From positions 217,519,837 to 217,583,836 of the forward strand of contig NC_061514.1 in the NCBI RefSeq assembly GCF_022539505.1: a stretch of DNA of 64,000 bases. The letters run 5' to 3'. Below are positions 46,381 to 56,994 of the stretch, piece by piece. Under the pieces are notes generated by a model, which saw nothing but the letters and a program-made list of their open reading frames with translations, made no database searches and was not told the origin of the DNA. This DNA comes from Lolium rigidum. Taxonomy: Eukaryota > Streptophyta > Magnoliopsida > Poales > Poaceae. The position numbers and the translations under genes were made by a program. Numbering within the stretch: position 1 is the stretch's first letter; the number at the start of each line of letters is the position of its first letter.

Positions 46381-47975
46381 TGATGCGTGTAGTTGACACG
46401 TCCGTTGGGAACCCCAAGAGGAAGGTGTGATGCGCACAGCGGCAAGTTTCCCTCGGTAAGAAACCAAGGTTTAATCGAACCAGTAGGAGTCAAGAAGCAC
46501 GTTGAAGGTTGATGGCGGCGGGATGTAGTGCGGCGCAACACCGGAGATTCCGGCGCCAACGTGGAACCTGCACAACACAACCAAAGTACTTTGCCCCAAC
46601 GAAACGAGTGAGGTTGTCAATCTCACCGGCTTGCTTGTAACAAAGGATTAACCGTATTGTGTGGAAGATGATTGTTTGCAGAGAAAATAGTAAAACAAGT
46701 ATTGCAGCAGATTTGTATTTCGGTATTAAAGAATGGACCGGGGTCCACAGTTCACTAGAGGTGTCTCTCCCATAAGATAAAAGCATGTTGGGTGAACAAA
46801 TTACAGTCGGGCAATTGACAAATAGAGAGGGCATAACAATGCACATACATGACATAATAAGTATAGTGAGATTTAATTGGGCATTACGACAAAGTACATA
46901 GACCGCCATCCAAGCTGCATCTATGCCTAAAAAGTCCACCTTCGGGTTATCGTCCGAACCCCTCCGGTATTAAGTTGCAAAGCAACGAGACAATTGCATT
47001 AAGTATGGTGCGTAATGTAATCAACAACTACATCCTCGGACATAGCGCCAATGTTTTATCCCTAGTGGCAACGAGCACAACACAACCTTAGAACTTTACG
47101 TCACTGTCCCGGGTGTCAATGCGGGCATGAACCCACTATCGAGCATAAATACTCCCTCTTGGAGTTAAAAGCAAAAACTTGGCCAGAGCCTCTACTAGTA
47201 ACGGAGAGCATGCAAGATCATAAACAACACATATGTAATAACTTGATAATTAACATGACATGGTATTCTCTATCCATCGGATCCCGACAAACACAACATA
47301 TAGCATTACGGATAGATGATCTTGATCATGTTAGGCAGCTCACAAGATCCAACAATGAAGCACAATGAGGAGAAGACAACCATCTAGCTACTGCTATGGA
47401 CCCATAGTCCAGGGGTGAACTACTCACTCATCACTCCGGAGGCGACCATGGCGGTGTAGAGTCCTCCGGGAGATGAATCCCCTCTCCGGCAGGGTGCCGG
47501 AGGAGATCTCCGAATCCCCCGAGATGGGATCGGCGGCGGCGGCGTCTCGGTAAGGTTTTCCGTATCGTGGTTTTTCGCATCGGGGGTTTCGCGACGGAGG
47601 CTTTAAGTAGGCGGAAGGGCAGAGTCGGGGCCCGACGAGGGGCCCACACCATAGGGCGGCGCGGGCCCCTCCTAGGCCGCGCCGCCTTGTGGTGTCGCCA
47701 CCTCGTGGCCCCACTTCGTATGCTCTTCGGTCTTCCGGAAGGTTCGTGGCAAAATAGGCCCCCGGGTCTTCGTTTCGTCCAATTCCGAGAATATTTCGTT
47801 ACTAGGATTTCGAAACCAAAAACAGCGAGAAAACGAACCGGCACTTCGGCATCTTGTTAATAGGTTAGTTCCAGAAAATGCACGAATATGACATAAAGTG
47901 TGCATAAAACATGTAGGTATCATCAATAATATGGCATAGAACATAAGAAATTACCGATACGTCGGAGTCGTATCA
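46381..47975 (-). repeat. 5' LTR of element C
   Basis: 1595 bp, nearly identical to 41317-42911. The terminal inverted repeat has one changed arm base (GATACGA on the minus strand). Confidence 0.88.
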
Positions 47976-47980
47976 GTTGC

Positions 47981-48986
47981 AGCTACCGACGAAGGAGTTT
48001 GGTTAACGAGTCCCAGACTGTCGTCGTGGTCGGGGTCCATCCTTAATTGGTATAAGAGGACCGGCGAGGACCCAGGGTCGGGGTTTGCAACAAAGGGTGG
48101 GTGTGCGAGGTAGCGGAGTAATATGATTGGCTACGACCTTATACCGGGCCTCACACCATAGGAAGTGTGGACGGGAAAGCTGCCCTGTTGGCATCAAGGT
48201 TAAGATCTCTTATGGGTAAAGAAACACACCTCTGCAGAGTGTAAAGAACCGTGACCTGTCACTCCCTGTTCCGGGATTTGGAACTGCGAACGCTACCGGA
48301 AAGGAACTCCATGAAGTTCTAGTAAACCGGTGAAGGCTGACGGACATAGTTCTTCAGAATAAAAGCAACCTCTTGAAGAAATGTTTATCAAAACTTGCAT
48401 TGATATTAGACTTTATGGTCTAGTATCGTAGCTAGTGCATTAACACCTCTTTTCTATAATGAACTTGTTGAGTACGCTCGTACTCATACCACTCTTAAAT
48501 CCCCTGCTTAGATTGTCTGAACCACTTGGAGGCGGACAACGACAACCCTGAAGGAGCCGATATCATCGGCTATGAAGAACCAGACCTCTCTGGAGGTGTT
48601 GAAGGCGTAGACTACCTTATAGTCTACGGAACCGGGGAGGCTTCCGGAGGAGATCAAGTCTAGAATCACCGCGTAGTAGTAGTATCCGAGCAGTGCGAAC
48701 TCTTAGTACTTAGCTGCTCGATGGAATAAATGTATAACCTAGTTAAACTTCTATATTGTAAGTTAAGTTGGGTTCGCCTCGAACCCAGGAGTATTCCTCT
48801 TAGGACCCAAGAGGAGCTCCGAGATGATATGTATATTATGCTTGTAATAATAAATGAATGAGTTATGGACCTGCTATGTTCTGTTGTACTACTCTGAGGG
48901 ATGTAATATTTGCGGAATGGTACTTCGTGAATGTTATATCAACGACTAGCATACTACAACATGCAGTGGTATGCAGGGTCACCACA
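47981..48986 (+). repeat. J segment 3 (3' end)
   Basis: Last 1.0 kb of J, moderately GC-rich, ending GGTATGCAGGGTCACCACA and followed by TSD CATAC. No gene seen; the frame at 48003-48197 has no support. Confidence 0.6.
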
Positions 48987-48991
48987 CATAC

Positions 48992-49612
48992 TTAATGCAA
49001 TTGTCTGTTGTTTACAACTTAATACTGGAGGGGGTTCGGATGATAACCTGAAGGTGGACTTTTTAGGCATAGATGCATGCTGGATAGCGGTCTATGTACT
49101 TTGTCGTAATGCCCCGATTAAATCTCATAGTACTCATCATGATATATGTATGTGCATTGTTATGCCTTCTTTATTTGTCAATTGCCCAACTGTAATTTGT
49201 TCACCCAACATCTGCTATCTTATGGGAGAGACACCACTAGTGATTTGTGGACCCCGGTCCTATTCTTTACATCTGAAATACAATCTACTGCAATTGTTCT
49301 TTACTGTTCTTCGCAAACAACCATCATCATCCACACAATACATCTAATCCTTTGTTTACAACAAGCCGGTGAGATTGACAACCTCGCTGTTACGTTGGGG
49401 CAAAGTTCTGTGATTGTGTTGTGCAGGTTCCACGTTGGCGCCGGAATCCCTGGTTTGCGCCGCACTACACTCCGCCACCAACAACCTTCAACGTGCTTCT
49501 TGGCTCCTCCTGGTTCGATAAACCTTGGTTTCTTTCTGAGGGAAAACTTGCTACTGTACGCATCACACCTTCCTGTTGGGGTTCCCAACGGACGTGTCGA
49601 CTGCACGCATCA
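48992..49612 (+). repeat. 3' LTR of element A, second part
   Basis: Resumes A's LTR exactly where 26411 stopped and ends CACGCATCA at 49612. With 25438-26411 it makes a 1595-bp LTR. Confidence 0.9.
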
Positions 49613-50553
49613 CTCAGCTTCTCTTGCATGATGTAGTAGATCCTTCATAGTAGCGTAAGTGTGATGACGAACAATTCCCTTGATATTAAATCTAAGACCA
49701 TTCAGAAATCGCTGTAGTGTCATCTCAAGAGACTCACGGACACGGGCACACTGCATAATCATCTCCATCTCCATGTAGTAAGCATCAACTGTCATCACAC
49801 CTTGTTTCAATTGGGTCAACTTGTCAAAGACGGAACGCAAGTAATTGGTAGGCACAAAACGAGCTCTCATTGCCGCCTTCATAACACGCCATGTGATAAT
49901 AGGCAGCTCACCATCTTCTTCTCGAGCGCGAACAAGTCCATCCCACCAACGCAATGCATAGCCATCAAATTCAGAGGAAGCATGCTTGATCTTCCTATCT
50001 TCAGTATAGTCAGGATGTAAACGCCATAATCTCTCAATCTTCAACTCCCATGTGAGATATTCTTCAACATCAGTACCTCCTTCAAATCTGGGAATTGAGA
50101 ACTTGGGCTTACCCAAACCATCTCCTTGTTGTTGTGGAACACGTTGAGCTTCGACGGGGACAAAACCACGACCACGGAAATCTCCAACGCCACGTCCAAG
50201 ACCACGACCAACACCACGCCCTTGAGCATTAGCAGCTTCTGCATTGTCACCTTGCACACTGCCATCTTCATCAGGTGGTGGTTGTTGTTTTTGTACCATT
50301 GTATGTATCTCACCAACGACATTAGTCAGAGTTTGTATAGATGCTTGAAGAGTCGTCATTGTTGTTTGAACGGTGTTAACCGCCGTAGTAGCTTCATCGA
50401 CCTTCAAGTGGACACTCTGAATATCCTTGTCCAACACTTCACTAGCACCTCGTATTTCACGTTGCATATGATCACGAAGTGCCTCAAATTCCAGCCAAGT
50501 AACTGTGCTGCTGGATCCTTCTTCTACATCACATCAACATCCTCAGTAGACAT
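49613..50553 (-). pseudogene. CRM-like gag, N-terminal and central part (E)
   Basis: Gag forms the virus-like particle. The start ATG at 50551-50553 is equivalent to H's gag start (63472). Codon 10 is TAG (50524-50526), and an indel shifts the frame shortly after; from about 50467 the frame is open to the insertion point of A. Visible: coiled-coil-like HLKVDEATTAVNTVQTTM, Gly/Arg-rich linker (RGVGRGLGRGVGDFRGRG, RGG-like), then the retrotransposon gag core KFSIPRFEGGTDVEEYLTWE ... FDGYALRWWDGLV. The CCHC part is at 20030-20100, after A. Inactive. Confidence 0.8.
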
Positions 50554-51499
50554 GATTAGTAGGTTAGTGCACTAAAAAAAAATCTTTGGTGGTACTCTCA
50601 CAACTCACTCAAAACTTGATAAGAAAGGTAAATCTTACCGCTCCAAAGTGAATTAGTATTGCTTACCAACTTGGATTGACGGACTAGTGCACGGATGTAG
50701 CGAAGCGAATATCAAGGGTATAAGAACAAATCACACGACAAAGCAGGATATATGTGGGGTTGTAGGTGGGCTACCTATTTGCACCAATAACAAGCTCTAG
50801 TGCTGACCGTAGACAACCAATGATACTCACACAACGCGATATAATGGGGCAATGCAACTATATGTAGGAATAGGTTGCAATGCACTAGAGAGACGCTAGC
50901 AAAGCTCAACGAGACAGGCACCAGATTGCTCAACTACGGGTGCAGTAAAGTAAACTTAGGCCTTCACTTGATTCTTCTAGCACTTCACTTTTCTTTTTGG
51001 GATGTTCTATTTTGTATAACACACATCTATGTAGCTCTTTTTGCTTCTTTTATATTTTATCTTTTTGTTTGATTTTATGACGCAACTCCTTGATAACACG
51101 GCCAACAGAAAAAATGCAAAGCACCAAAAACCTAACGAGCAGCCTGTCGAGCGGTAAAACTAGTCTCTTCTGGGGAAGTTCCTAGTCACTTATATCGAAA
51201 GGCTGTGTCTATGGTTGGGAACAAGCACACTGTACGCTATGTGGACTCGGACTAACAACAACTGACACCACTGATAAAGTAAACACAAGACAATTGTGGT
51301 GACTCAAACCCTAACAATACTAGATGGAAAGAAAAGGTACGCAAAAACAACTACGAAAAGCAACTAAAACTTGAAATTAGTGCAATCTAAGGCTATGGCA
51401 AACCCTAACCCTAAGTTTTATGGCTTTTTCTGGATAGGAAAACACTCACAACTCAACTATGGGGTGGATTGTGGATGGCTTACCGAGGAAAACTGGAAA
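50554..51499 (-). other. Leader of element E
   Basis: About 0.95 kb of untranslated leader between PBS and gag ATG, collinear with H's leader (62526-63471). No gene seen. The A-rich tract in H at about 62949-62990 is not preserved here. Confidence 0.7.
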
Positions 51500-51509
51500 T
51501 CTGATACCA
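51500..51509 (-). promoter_or_regulatory. PBS of E (Met tRNA type)
   Basis: The minus strand reads TGGTATCAGA, ten matching bases of the initiator Met PBS, three bases after the LTR end. Confidence 0.75.
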
Positions 51510-51512
51510 AGA

Positions 51513-52585
51513 TGATATGGGGTGGCCCGATCTTCTCAGTAAGCGACGGGTGGTGATGAACACGCGATGGTAGCAGCGGATGGAACGATGATATGAGGAG
51601 GATAACTTGTATGACGCCGACGAAGTCTCCCGATTGATTCCTGTCGCCAATGCAACAGCTCTCAACCTTGCAAGATATTCGCAACTCCACACACTTGCGC
51701 ACGTAGCCACCGACCACGAAGCGGTAGATTGCAATCGTCTAATCCCCAATGGAACAGCAGATCACACAAACTTTTAGTAGCATAAAACTCCAGATTGCAA
51801 CGAATTGGATAGTTGGGGAACAATAGTTTTGCTTAGCAAACAACTATGAACTAGGGTTTATCTTAAACATGGTCTAAAGCAGCTAGGGGGGCGTCCTGGG
51901 CACTTATATAGGCGTCCGGGATGACTTCTGGTCGAAAAGATACAAGGATAACCGACCCAGAATAGATCTGGTCGAGATAGACTCGGACACGGCCGATCTG
52001 GGGGCCGGTCGGCCGGGCCTGGGACCGGGCTGGCCGGTTCAAACCGGGCCAGGGACCGGGTGGAAACCGGGCTCTGGAATTGTGGCGCCGTAGCCTCTCC
52101 GGTTGGCATCAGCAGGGCGCCCGGTTGGCGTCGGGGTGGATCCGGTCTGCCGCCCAGTTGGACCGGGCCAGGGACCGGGCGCGCCGGCGTGGCGGCCGGT
52201 CTGACCGGGTGCTGGGCCGGCCTGGACTTCGTCTTCTCCTCTCGCGCATGCCTCCCGCTCCTCCCTCGCGCGTCCATGAGATTTCTTCATGTCCAGCTCC
52301 ATGTCCAGCTTCACGTCCATCTTCATGTCCAGCTGCTCCTCTTCTCCTCGTGCGATGCTTGTCTCCTCTTGATACCGGATGATACACAAGTAACATGACT
52401 TAGGTAGTATAAAGTTCTCATCAATCAAAGTATCGTTTAGGAACAAGTTCACCTGTTGTTTAAGTAGCTTCGCACGAGCCCTTGTAATTGGTCCAATCCG
52501 AACTTCATTGTACTTGAGCTTCACAGCAGGTTCATCTTCATTTGGTAATGACGGAGGTAGCGGTGTAGTAGGGATGTCCTCATCA
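51513..52585 (-). repeat. 5' LTR of element E
   Basis: 1073 bp, minus strand TGATGAGGACATCC...CCATATCA. Contains the pol-tail frame (here without an upstream pol), the 12-bp minisatellite with one unit fewer than at 1722-2330, ACCGG-rich repeats, and TATA at 51903-51910. Confidence 0.85.
51903..51910 (-). promoter_or_regulatory. TATA box of E 5' LTR
   Basis: TATATAAG on the minus strand, matching H's box at 62113-62120. The likely promoter of E's transcript. Confidence 0.7.
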
Positions 52586-53077
52586 AAAATGAAGCTCGTC
52601 GGAGGTTTTTGAAATTTTCATGTTTGAAACCCAAAACCACTTCACTTCATGCTTGACTTCATTAGACAGAGTTTAGGGTTAGGGGTAGATACATGACAAG
52701 GTATTAACTTGTCAATGCCTACAAGTAGTAGACTAGGGTTTCGTTGGATGTAGAGGGCAAGTAGATCTCGAAGGTTTCAGCCGAAAAGTACTCGACGATG
52801 TAAAAGCTAGGGTTTGTGAAACAATGATTCGATCCTTTTTTGTCCCTCGACCCCCCTTATATAGGAGGTGGAGCCGAGGGATTCGTGATACACAGGTTTA
52901 CAGAGTCCGGGAGGGTTTCTAACCCGTCCCGCAAGATTACAAATAATGCTTCCTATTACAACTCTAGCTTTCTTTAATAGTATCTTGGGCTTCTGAATCT
53001 TCTTATCCTTCGGGTCGCGGGCCTTCAGTAAACCCCGGGTACCTTCTTCGGCAGGCCCATTGGGGATGCCTATGTCA
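52586..53077 (-). repeat. Partial 3' LTR of K
   Basis: 492 bp between E's end and the PPT-like tract. Minus-strand TATA box TATATAAG at 52856-52863 supports minus orientation. The rest of the LTR lies beyond E, outside the window. Confidence 0.5.
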
Positions 53078-54437
53078 GTAGCCCCCGAGATTTTGTTTGA
53101 ATCGTAGAGTCAGGGAAAATCTCCACCTTTATATTTATTCGATAACTTTGAACTTTACCACATATCTTTGCATACGAATTTCTATATTGTACAGGGATAA
53201 TGGTAGTTGGGGCTAGTTCATCTGACGGATCAGGTACTAGTTAACTGCTCTAGTGGCAATCCGCAAAAACCTACTTCAAGATCACGTCCCTGGACATGAT
53301 CTAGGGATACTGGTGTAAACTTCGACAGGTGCCGCTTAAGGTCTTACCATTCTGTCGAGTCCCAGTCATATTTATCGGGTACCTAATGTGTCCGTTAGGA
53401 TTTTTCTTCGTATCTGTTGATACGGAAAAAAGTAGCAAACCGACGTCAGAGACGGCGCTACGCCACACAGAACAGATCTGGGGTCTTACCTTCGCAAAGT
53501 TTTGCGGCATTCAGAAATTATTCGCAACTCTGGCGTTATGAGAATATATTGTCGAGTGCTTATTCGGGTGTTGGAATAACACATTTTATTGAGTCAACGG
53601 ATGACTTATATTGCTCTCCCGATGGGAGTATATGCAGAGTTATTTATATAACTCGAAATATGCTCACTTTTTCTTCTTCTTTTTCTCTCTTTTTTATAAT
53701 TTCATCGGGCACGCGAACAGCGTTCTCGATGGGAGTAGACCCCGAGGCTACAGCCAAGGACTAGTGCTAGGTTGTAGGCTCAACACTTTAATGCCTCGTG
53801 TCGCTATATTGTCATTCTTTCTCGAATTTTTATATCTATCGGGTGCGCGAACAGCGCTCCCGATGGGAGTAGCCCACGAGGCTATGGAAAAATGCTTGCA
53901 TTTGATCATAGGCTATCGCCATTTCTATTTTGCCATACTCGAATGTTTTCCTTTTTTTTCAAAGTAGCCCCCGAGCATTTGGTAAAAAACTTGTATTTGA
54001 TCAAAGGCTCTCGAAATAATCAATAATCTTCTGCTGTCGCTCTTCTTATGAAACTTCATAGCCGAGATTTTCTTTTATCAAGGTGACATCATTGCTGATG
54101 ATAGCCACGACCAATTTATCGGGAAGACACGGGTAATTTTCTCTCTCGTCTTGCGGGCCCGTAAATCTCATCAATTTGACACGTCGTGCAAGTGGGGGAC
54201 ACACGTCCTCCGCTTTCTCCGGCGCACGCACTGTAACGCCTTCATACTGAAATTACTTTGTTACCCTTATTCCACGTGTACACCATCTATCTCACATTTT
54301 CTCCATCCAACGGTGCGCCGATTCACCGCACCTTTATTTAAGGTCATCGTCTTCCTCCTTCCACACTTTCGCTCGCGCTGCTCCTCTGCTCTCCTCTGCC
54401 AAAATCCTTCCTTGCGCCCATAGTTCTTTGAGCTCCA
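53078..54437. other. K internal region upstream of the antisense ORF
   Basis: No gene. Contains degenerate direct repeats around 'GCGAACAGCG...CGATGGGAGTAG...CCGAGGCTA' at about 53708-53752 and 53839-53884, with a related fragment at about 53613-53635, and 'TTGATCA.AGGCT' repeats at 53904 and 53998. From about 54300 it becomes a plus-strand promoter-like region with a pyrimidine-rich leader. Confidence 0.5.
54335..54342 (+). promoter_or_regulatory. TATA-like box for K's plus-strand ORF
   Basis: TATTTAAG followed by a CT-rich leader (54346-54415) of the kind found in plant 5' UTRs. It faces the ORF at 61260, from which it is now separated by D. Confidence 0.45.
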
Positions 54438-56027
54438 TGATACGTCTCCGACGTATCGATAATTTCTTATGTTCCATGCCACATTATTGATGATATCTAC
54501 ATGTTTTATACACATTATATGTCGTATTTATGCATTTTCCGGCACTAACCTATTAACGAGATGCCGAAGAGCCGATTCTGTTTTCTGCCGTTTTTGGTTT
54601 CGGAAATCCTACAAAGGAAATATTCTCGGAATTGGACGAAATCAACGCCCGGGGTCCTATTTTTGCACGAAGCTTCCGGAAGACCGAGGGGAAAGGAAGT
54701 GGGGCCACGAGGCGCCGCCACAACAGGGCGGCGCGGCCCAGCCCTTGGCCGCGCGGCCCCGGTGTGTGGGGCCCTCGTGTGGCCCCCCGCGTTGCCCTTC
54801 CGCCTACTTAAAGCCTTCGTCGCGAAACCCCCAGTACCGAGAGCCACGATACGGAAAACCTTACTGAGACGACGCCGCCGCCAATCCCATCTCGGGTGAT
54901 TCTGGAGATCACCTCCGGCACCCTGCCGGAGAGGGGAATAATCTCCCGGAGGACTCTTCACCGCCATGGTCGCCTCCGGAGTGATGAGTGAGTAGTTCAC
55001 CCCTGGACTATGGGTCCATAGCAGTAGCTAGATGGTCGTCTTCTCCTCATGTGCTTCATTGTCGGATCTTGTGAGCTGCCTAACATGATCAAGATCATCT
55101 ATCCGTAATTCTATATGTTGTGTTTGTCGGGATCCGATGGATAGAGAATACTATGTTATGTTGATTATCAATCTATTACCTATGTGTTGTTTATGATCTT
55201 GCATGCTCTCCGTTATTAGTAGAGGCTCGGCCAAGTTTTTGCTCTTAACTCCAAGAGGGAGTATTTATGCTAGATAGTGGGTTCATGCCTCCAATAAATC
55301 GGGACAGATGACGAAAGTTCTAAGGTTGTGGATGTGTTGTTGCCACTAGGGATAAAACATTGATGCTATGTCCGAGGATGTAGTTATTGATTACATTACG
55401 CACCATACTTAATGCATTTGTCCGTTGTTTTGCAACTTAATACCGGAAGGGGTTCGGATGATAACCTGAAGGTGGACTTTTTAGGCATAGATGCATGATG
55501 GATAGCGGTCTATGTACTTTGTCGTAATGCCCAATTAAATCTCACAATATTCATCATATCATGTATGTGCATTGTCATGCTCTCTTTATTTGTCAATTGC
55601 CCGACCGTAATTTGTTCACCCAACATGCTATTTATCTTATGGGAGAGACACCTCTAGTGAACTCGTGGACCCCGGTCCATTCTTTTACATTGAATACAAT
55701 CTACTGCAATACTTGTTCTACTGTTTTCTGCAAACAATCATCATCCACACTATACATCTAATCCTTTGTTACAGACAAGCCGGTGAGATTGACAACCTCA
55801 CTGTTTCGTTGGGGCAAAGTACTTTGGTTGTGTTGTGCAGGTTCCACGTTGGCGCCGGAATCCCTGGTGTTGCGCCGCACTACATCTCGCCGCCATCAAC
55901 CTTCAACGTGCTTCTTGGCTCCTCCTGGTTCGATAAACCTTGGTTTCTTTCTGAGGGAAAAATTGCCGCTGTACGCATCACACCTTCCTCTTGGGGTTCC
56001 CAACGGACGCGTGCTGTACGCGTATCA
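54438..56027 (+). repeat. 5' LTR of element D
   Basis: 1590 bp, TGATACGTCTCCG...ACGCGTATCA. U3 hairpin at about 54718-54771, with TATA-like CTTAAAG following near 54808. Confidence 0.88.
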
Positions 56028-56038
56028 AGACTATTTTC

Positions 56039-56056
56039 TGGCGCCGTTGCCGGGGA
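56039..56056 (+). promoter_or_regulatory. PBS 1 of D
   Basis: TGGCGCCGTTGCCGGGGA, 11 bases after the LTR end: the functional position. It is followed by about 67 bases not present in A or C. Confidence 0.85.
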
Positions 56057-56123
56057 ACTGAAGAGAAGTTACACTACAGAGATCTCTAACTCCCACGCCA
56101 ACTTCACACCAGCAAATGTTTTC

Positions 56124-56141
56124 TGGCGTCGTTGCCGGGGA
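56124..56141 (+). promoter_or_regulatory. PBS-like site 2 of D
   Basis: TGGCGTCGTTGCCGGGGA, one mismatch to PBS 1 and 85 bases downstream. Its right flank (GATCAAGACACGCTGC) is the one next to the PBS in A and C, so this is the ancestral site and PBS 1 plus 67 bases is the addition. Confidence 0.8.
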
Positions 56142-56348
56142 GATCAAGACACGCTGCAAGGGGAGTCTCCACAATCCAATCTCTTTACTTTGTTTTTGTC
56201 TTGCTTTATTTTATTTACTTACTTGTTTGCTTCATTATATCAAAACACAAAAAAAATTAGTTGCTAGCTTTACTTTATTTACTGTCTTGCACTCTATATC
56301 AAAAACACAAAAAAATTAGTTACTTGCATTTACTTTACTTGCTTCATC

Positions 56349-56994
56349 ATGTTTCCTCCTAAGTTTATTCTTAAAGATGTACCGGTAGGGCGAGGGTCTA
56401 TCCTCGGGAAAGATAATATAGAAGATTTTTTTCACTCATATTAGTACGGTTGAGGATTTTGAAGATAGACACCTGGTAGAACTTGCTCCTACTTATGAAA
56501 TTGCTGCTGCTTCTTTAGTACACATGTTAGAAGCTAGATTTGTTAACCTCAACCCCGTAATGCAGCATATGTTCCTTACACTAAGTGATATGGAAGAAGG
56601 AGAAAAGAAAGATTTTGTCCTAGAAACCCTTCTTAAAGAATTTGGTGATGTAGCAAGAGAAGCTAGAAAGGTCTTTACTAAATATAATATGCTTGGCTCT
56701 TATACAAACTTTGTTAGCACCCTTGAGAAGATGGAAAAAGATAGACAAAAGTACACTAATAAAGTTAATTATGAGGGGGATATTAAGACATCGATACCTT
56801 GCATGCTCTTGGGAATGTGCGAGGCACTAGAAAAGAATTTTGATTGGATTGTTCCTGAAGATTTGTTTGATGAGAGTAGCAAGCCTAAGGGTAATGAAAA
56901 GGGAGCCTCTGAAACTTACATAGATAAGATACAATGCATAGTTGAGAAAACTCCAAACCCCGCTATTGATACTTCGTCTCTTGATAATACTTGA
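56349..56994 (+). pseudogene. Helical ORF of unknown function (D), frameshifted
   Basis: Homologue of C's 214-codon ORF, in the same position. From ATG 56349 the frame runs 26 codons to a run of seven T (56426-56432), where one T too many sends it to a stop; the rest is open in the next frame to TGA 56992-56994. Downstream blocks match C with many conservative changes (FVNLNPVMQHMFLTL, AREARKVFTKYNMLGS, EKTPNPA). Since the only lesion is one base in a homopolymer, a sequencing error is as likely as real decay. Function unknown. Confidence 0.6.

Larger units (their letters stand above)
41317..47975 (-). mobile_element. Element C: non-autonomous Athila-like, complete
   Basis: Minus-strand element with identical TSD GTTGC at 41312-41316 and 47976-47980. 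Both LTRs are 1595 bp (41317-42911 and 46381-47975) and look nearly identical, so insertion is recent. PBS at 46353-46370, one intact ORF at 45499-46143, PPT at 42912-42926. No gag or pol; depends on another element for replication. Confidence 0.9.
26412..48986 (+). mobile_element. Element J: probable solo LTR, LARD/Sukkula-like
   Basis: Starts TGTAATATCCCAGG and ends GGGTCACCACA, with identical TSD CATAC at 26407-26411 and 48987-48991. Without B and C it is about 4.95 kb in three pieces (26412-27528, 38491-41316, 47981-48986). I found no PBS, PPT or second terminal copy, so a single long LTR left by LTR-LTR recombination is the simplest reading; a degenerate full element is the alternative. 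Its ends resemble those of F (TGTAA...GACCCCACA-like), suggesting a related long-LTR group. The family name is a recollection. Confidence 0.6.
20319..49612 (+). mobile_element. Element A: non-autonomous Athila-like retrotransposon, split by J
   Basis: Inserted in E gag with TSD CTCAT (20314-20318) and CTCAG (49613-49617), one mismatch. 5' LTR 20319-21915, PBS 21927-21944, gag-like remnant 22174-22866, PPT 25423-25437, 3' LTR 25438-26411 continued at 48992-49612. Without J it is about 6.7 kb, the same size as C and D. There is no pol. Removing it restores E's frame ...REAE/SQLAEE..., confirming both ends. Confidence 0.88.
1722..52585 (-). mobile_element. Element E: CRM-like Ty3/gypsy retrotransposon, interrupted
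   Basis: Minus-strand element: 5' LTR 51513-52585, PBS 51500-51509, gag 49613-50553, pol 17185-20318 and 2331-2540, PPT 2331-2342, partial 3' LTR 1722-2330. Insertions F (2541-17184) and A (20319-49612) split it; removing them with one TSD copy makes gag and pol collinear. The LTR start TGATGAGGACATC, the initiator-Met-type PBS and a pol tail running into the 3' LTR are features I associate with CRM elements. The base at the right end is followed by AAAAT (52586-52590), the candidate TSD; the left end is outside the window. The element is inactive because of an RT deletion, a frameshift, a stop in gag and the insertions. Confidence 0.8.
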
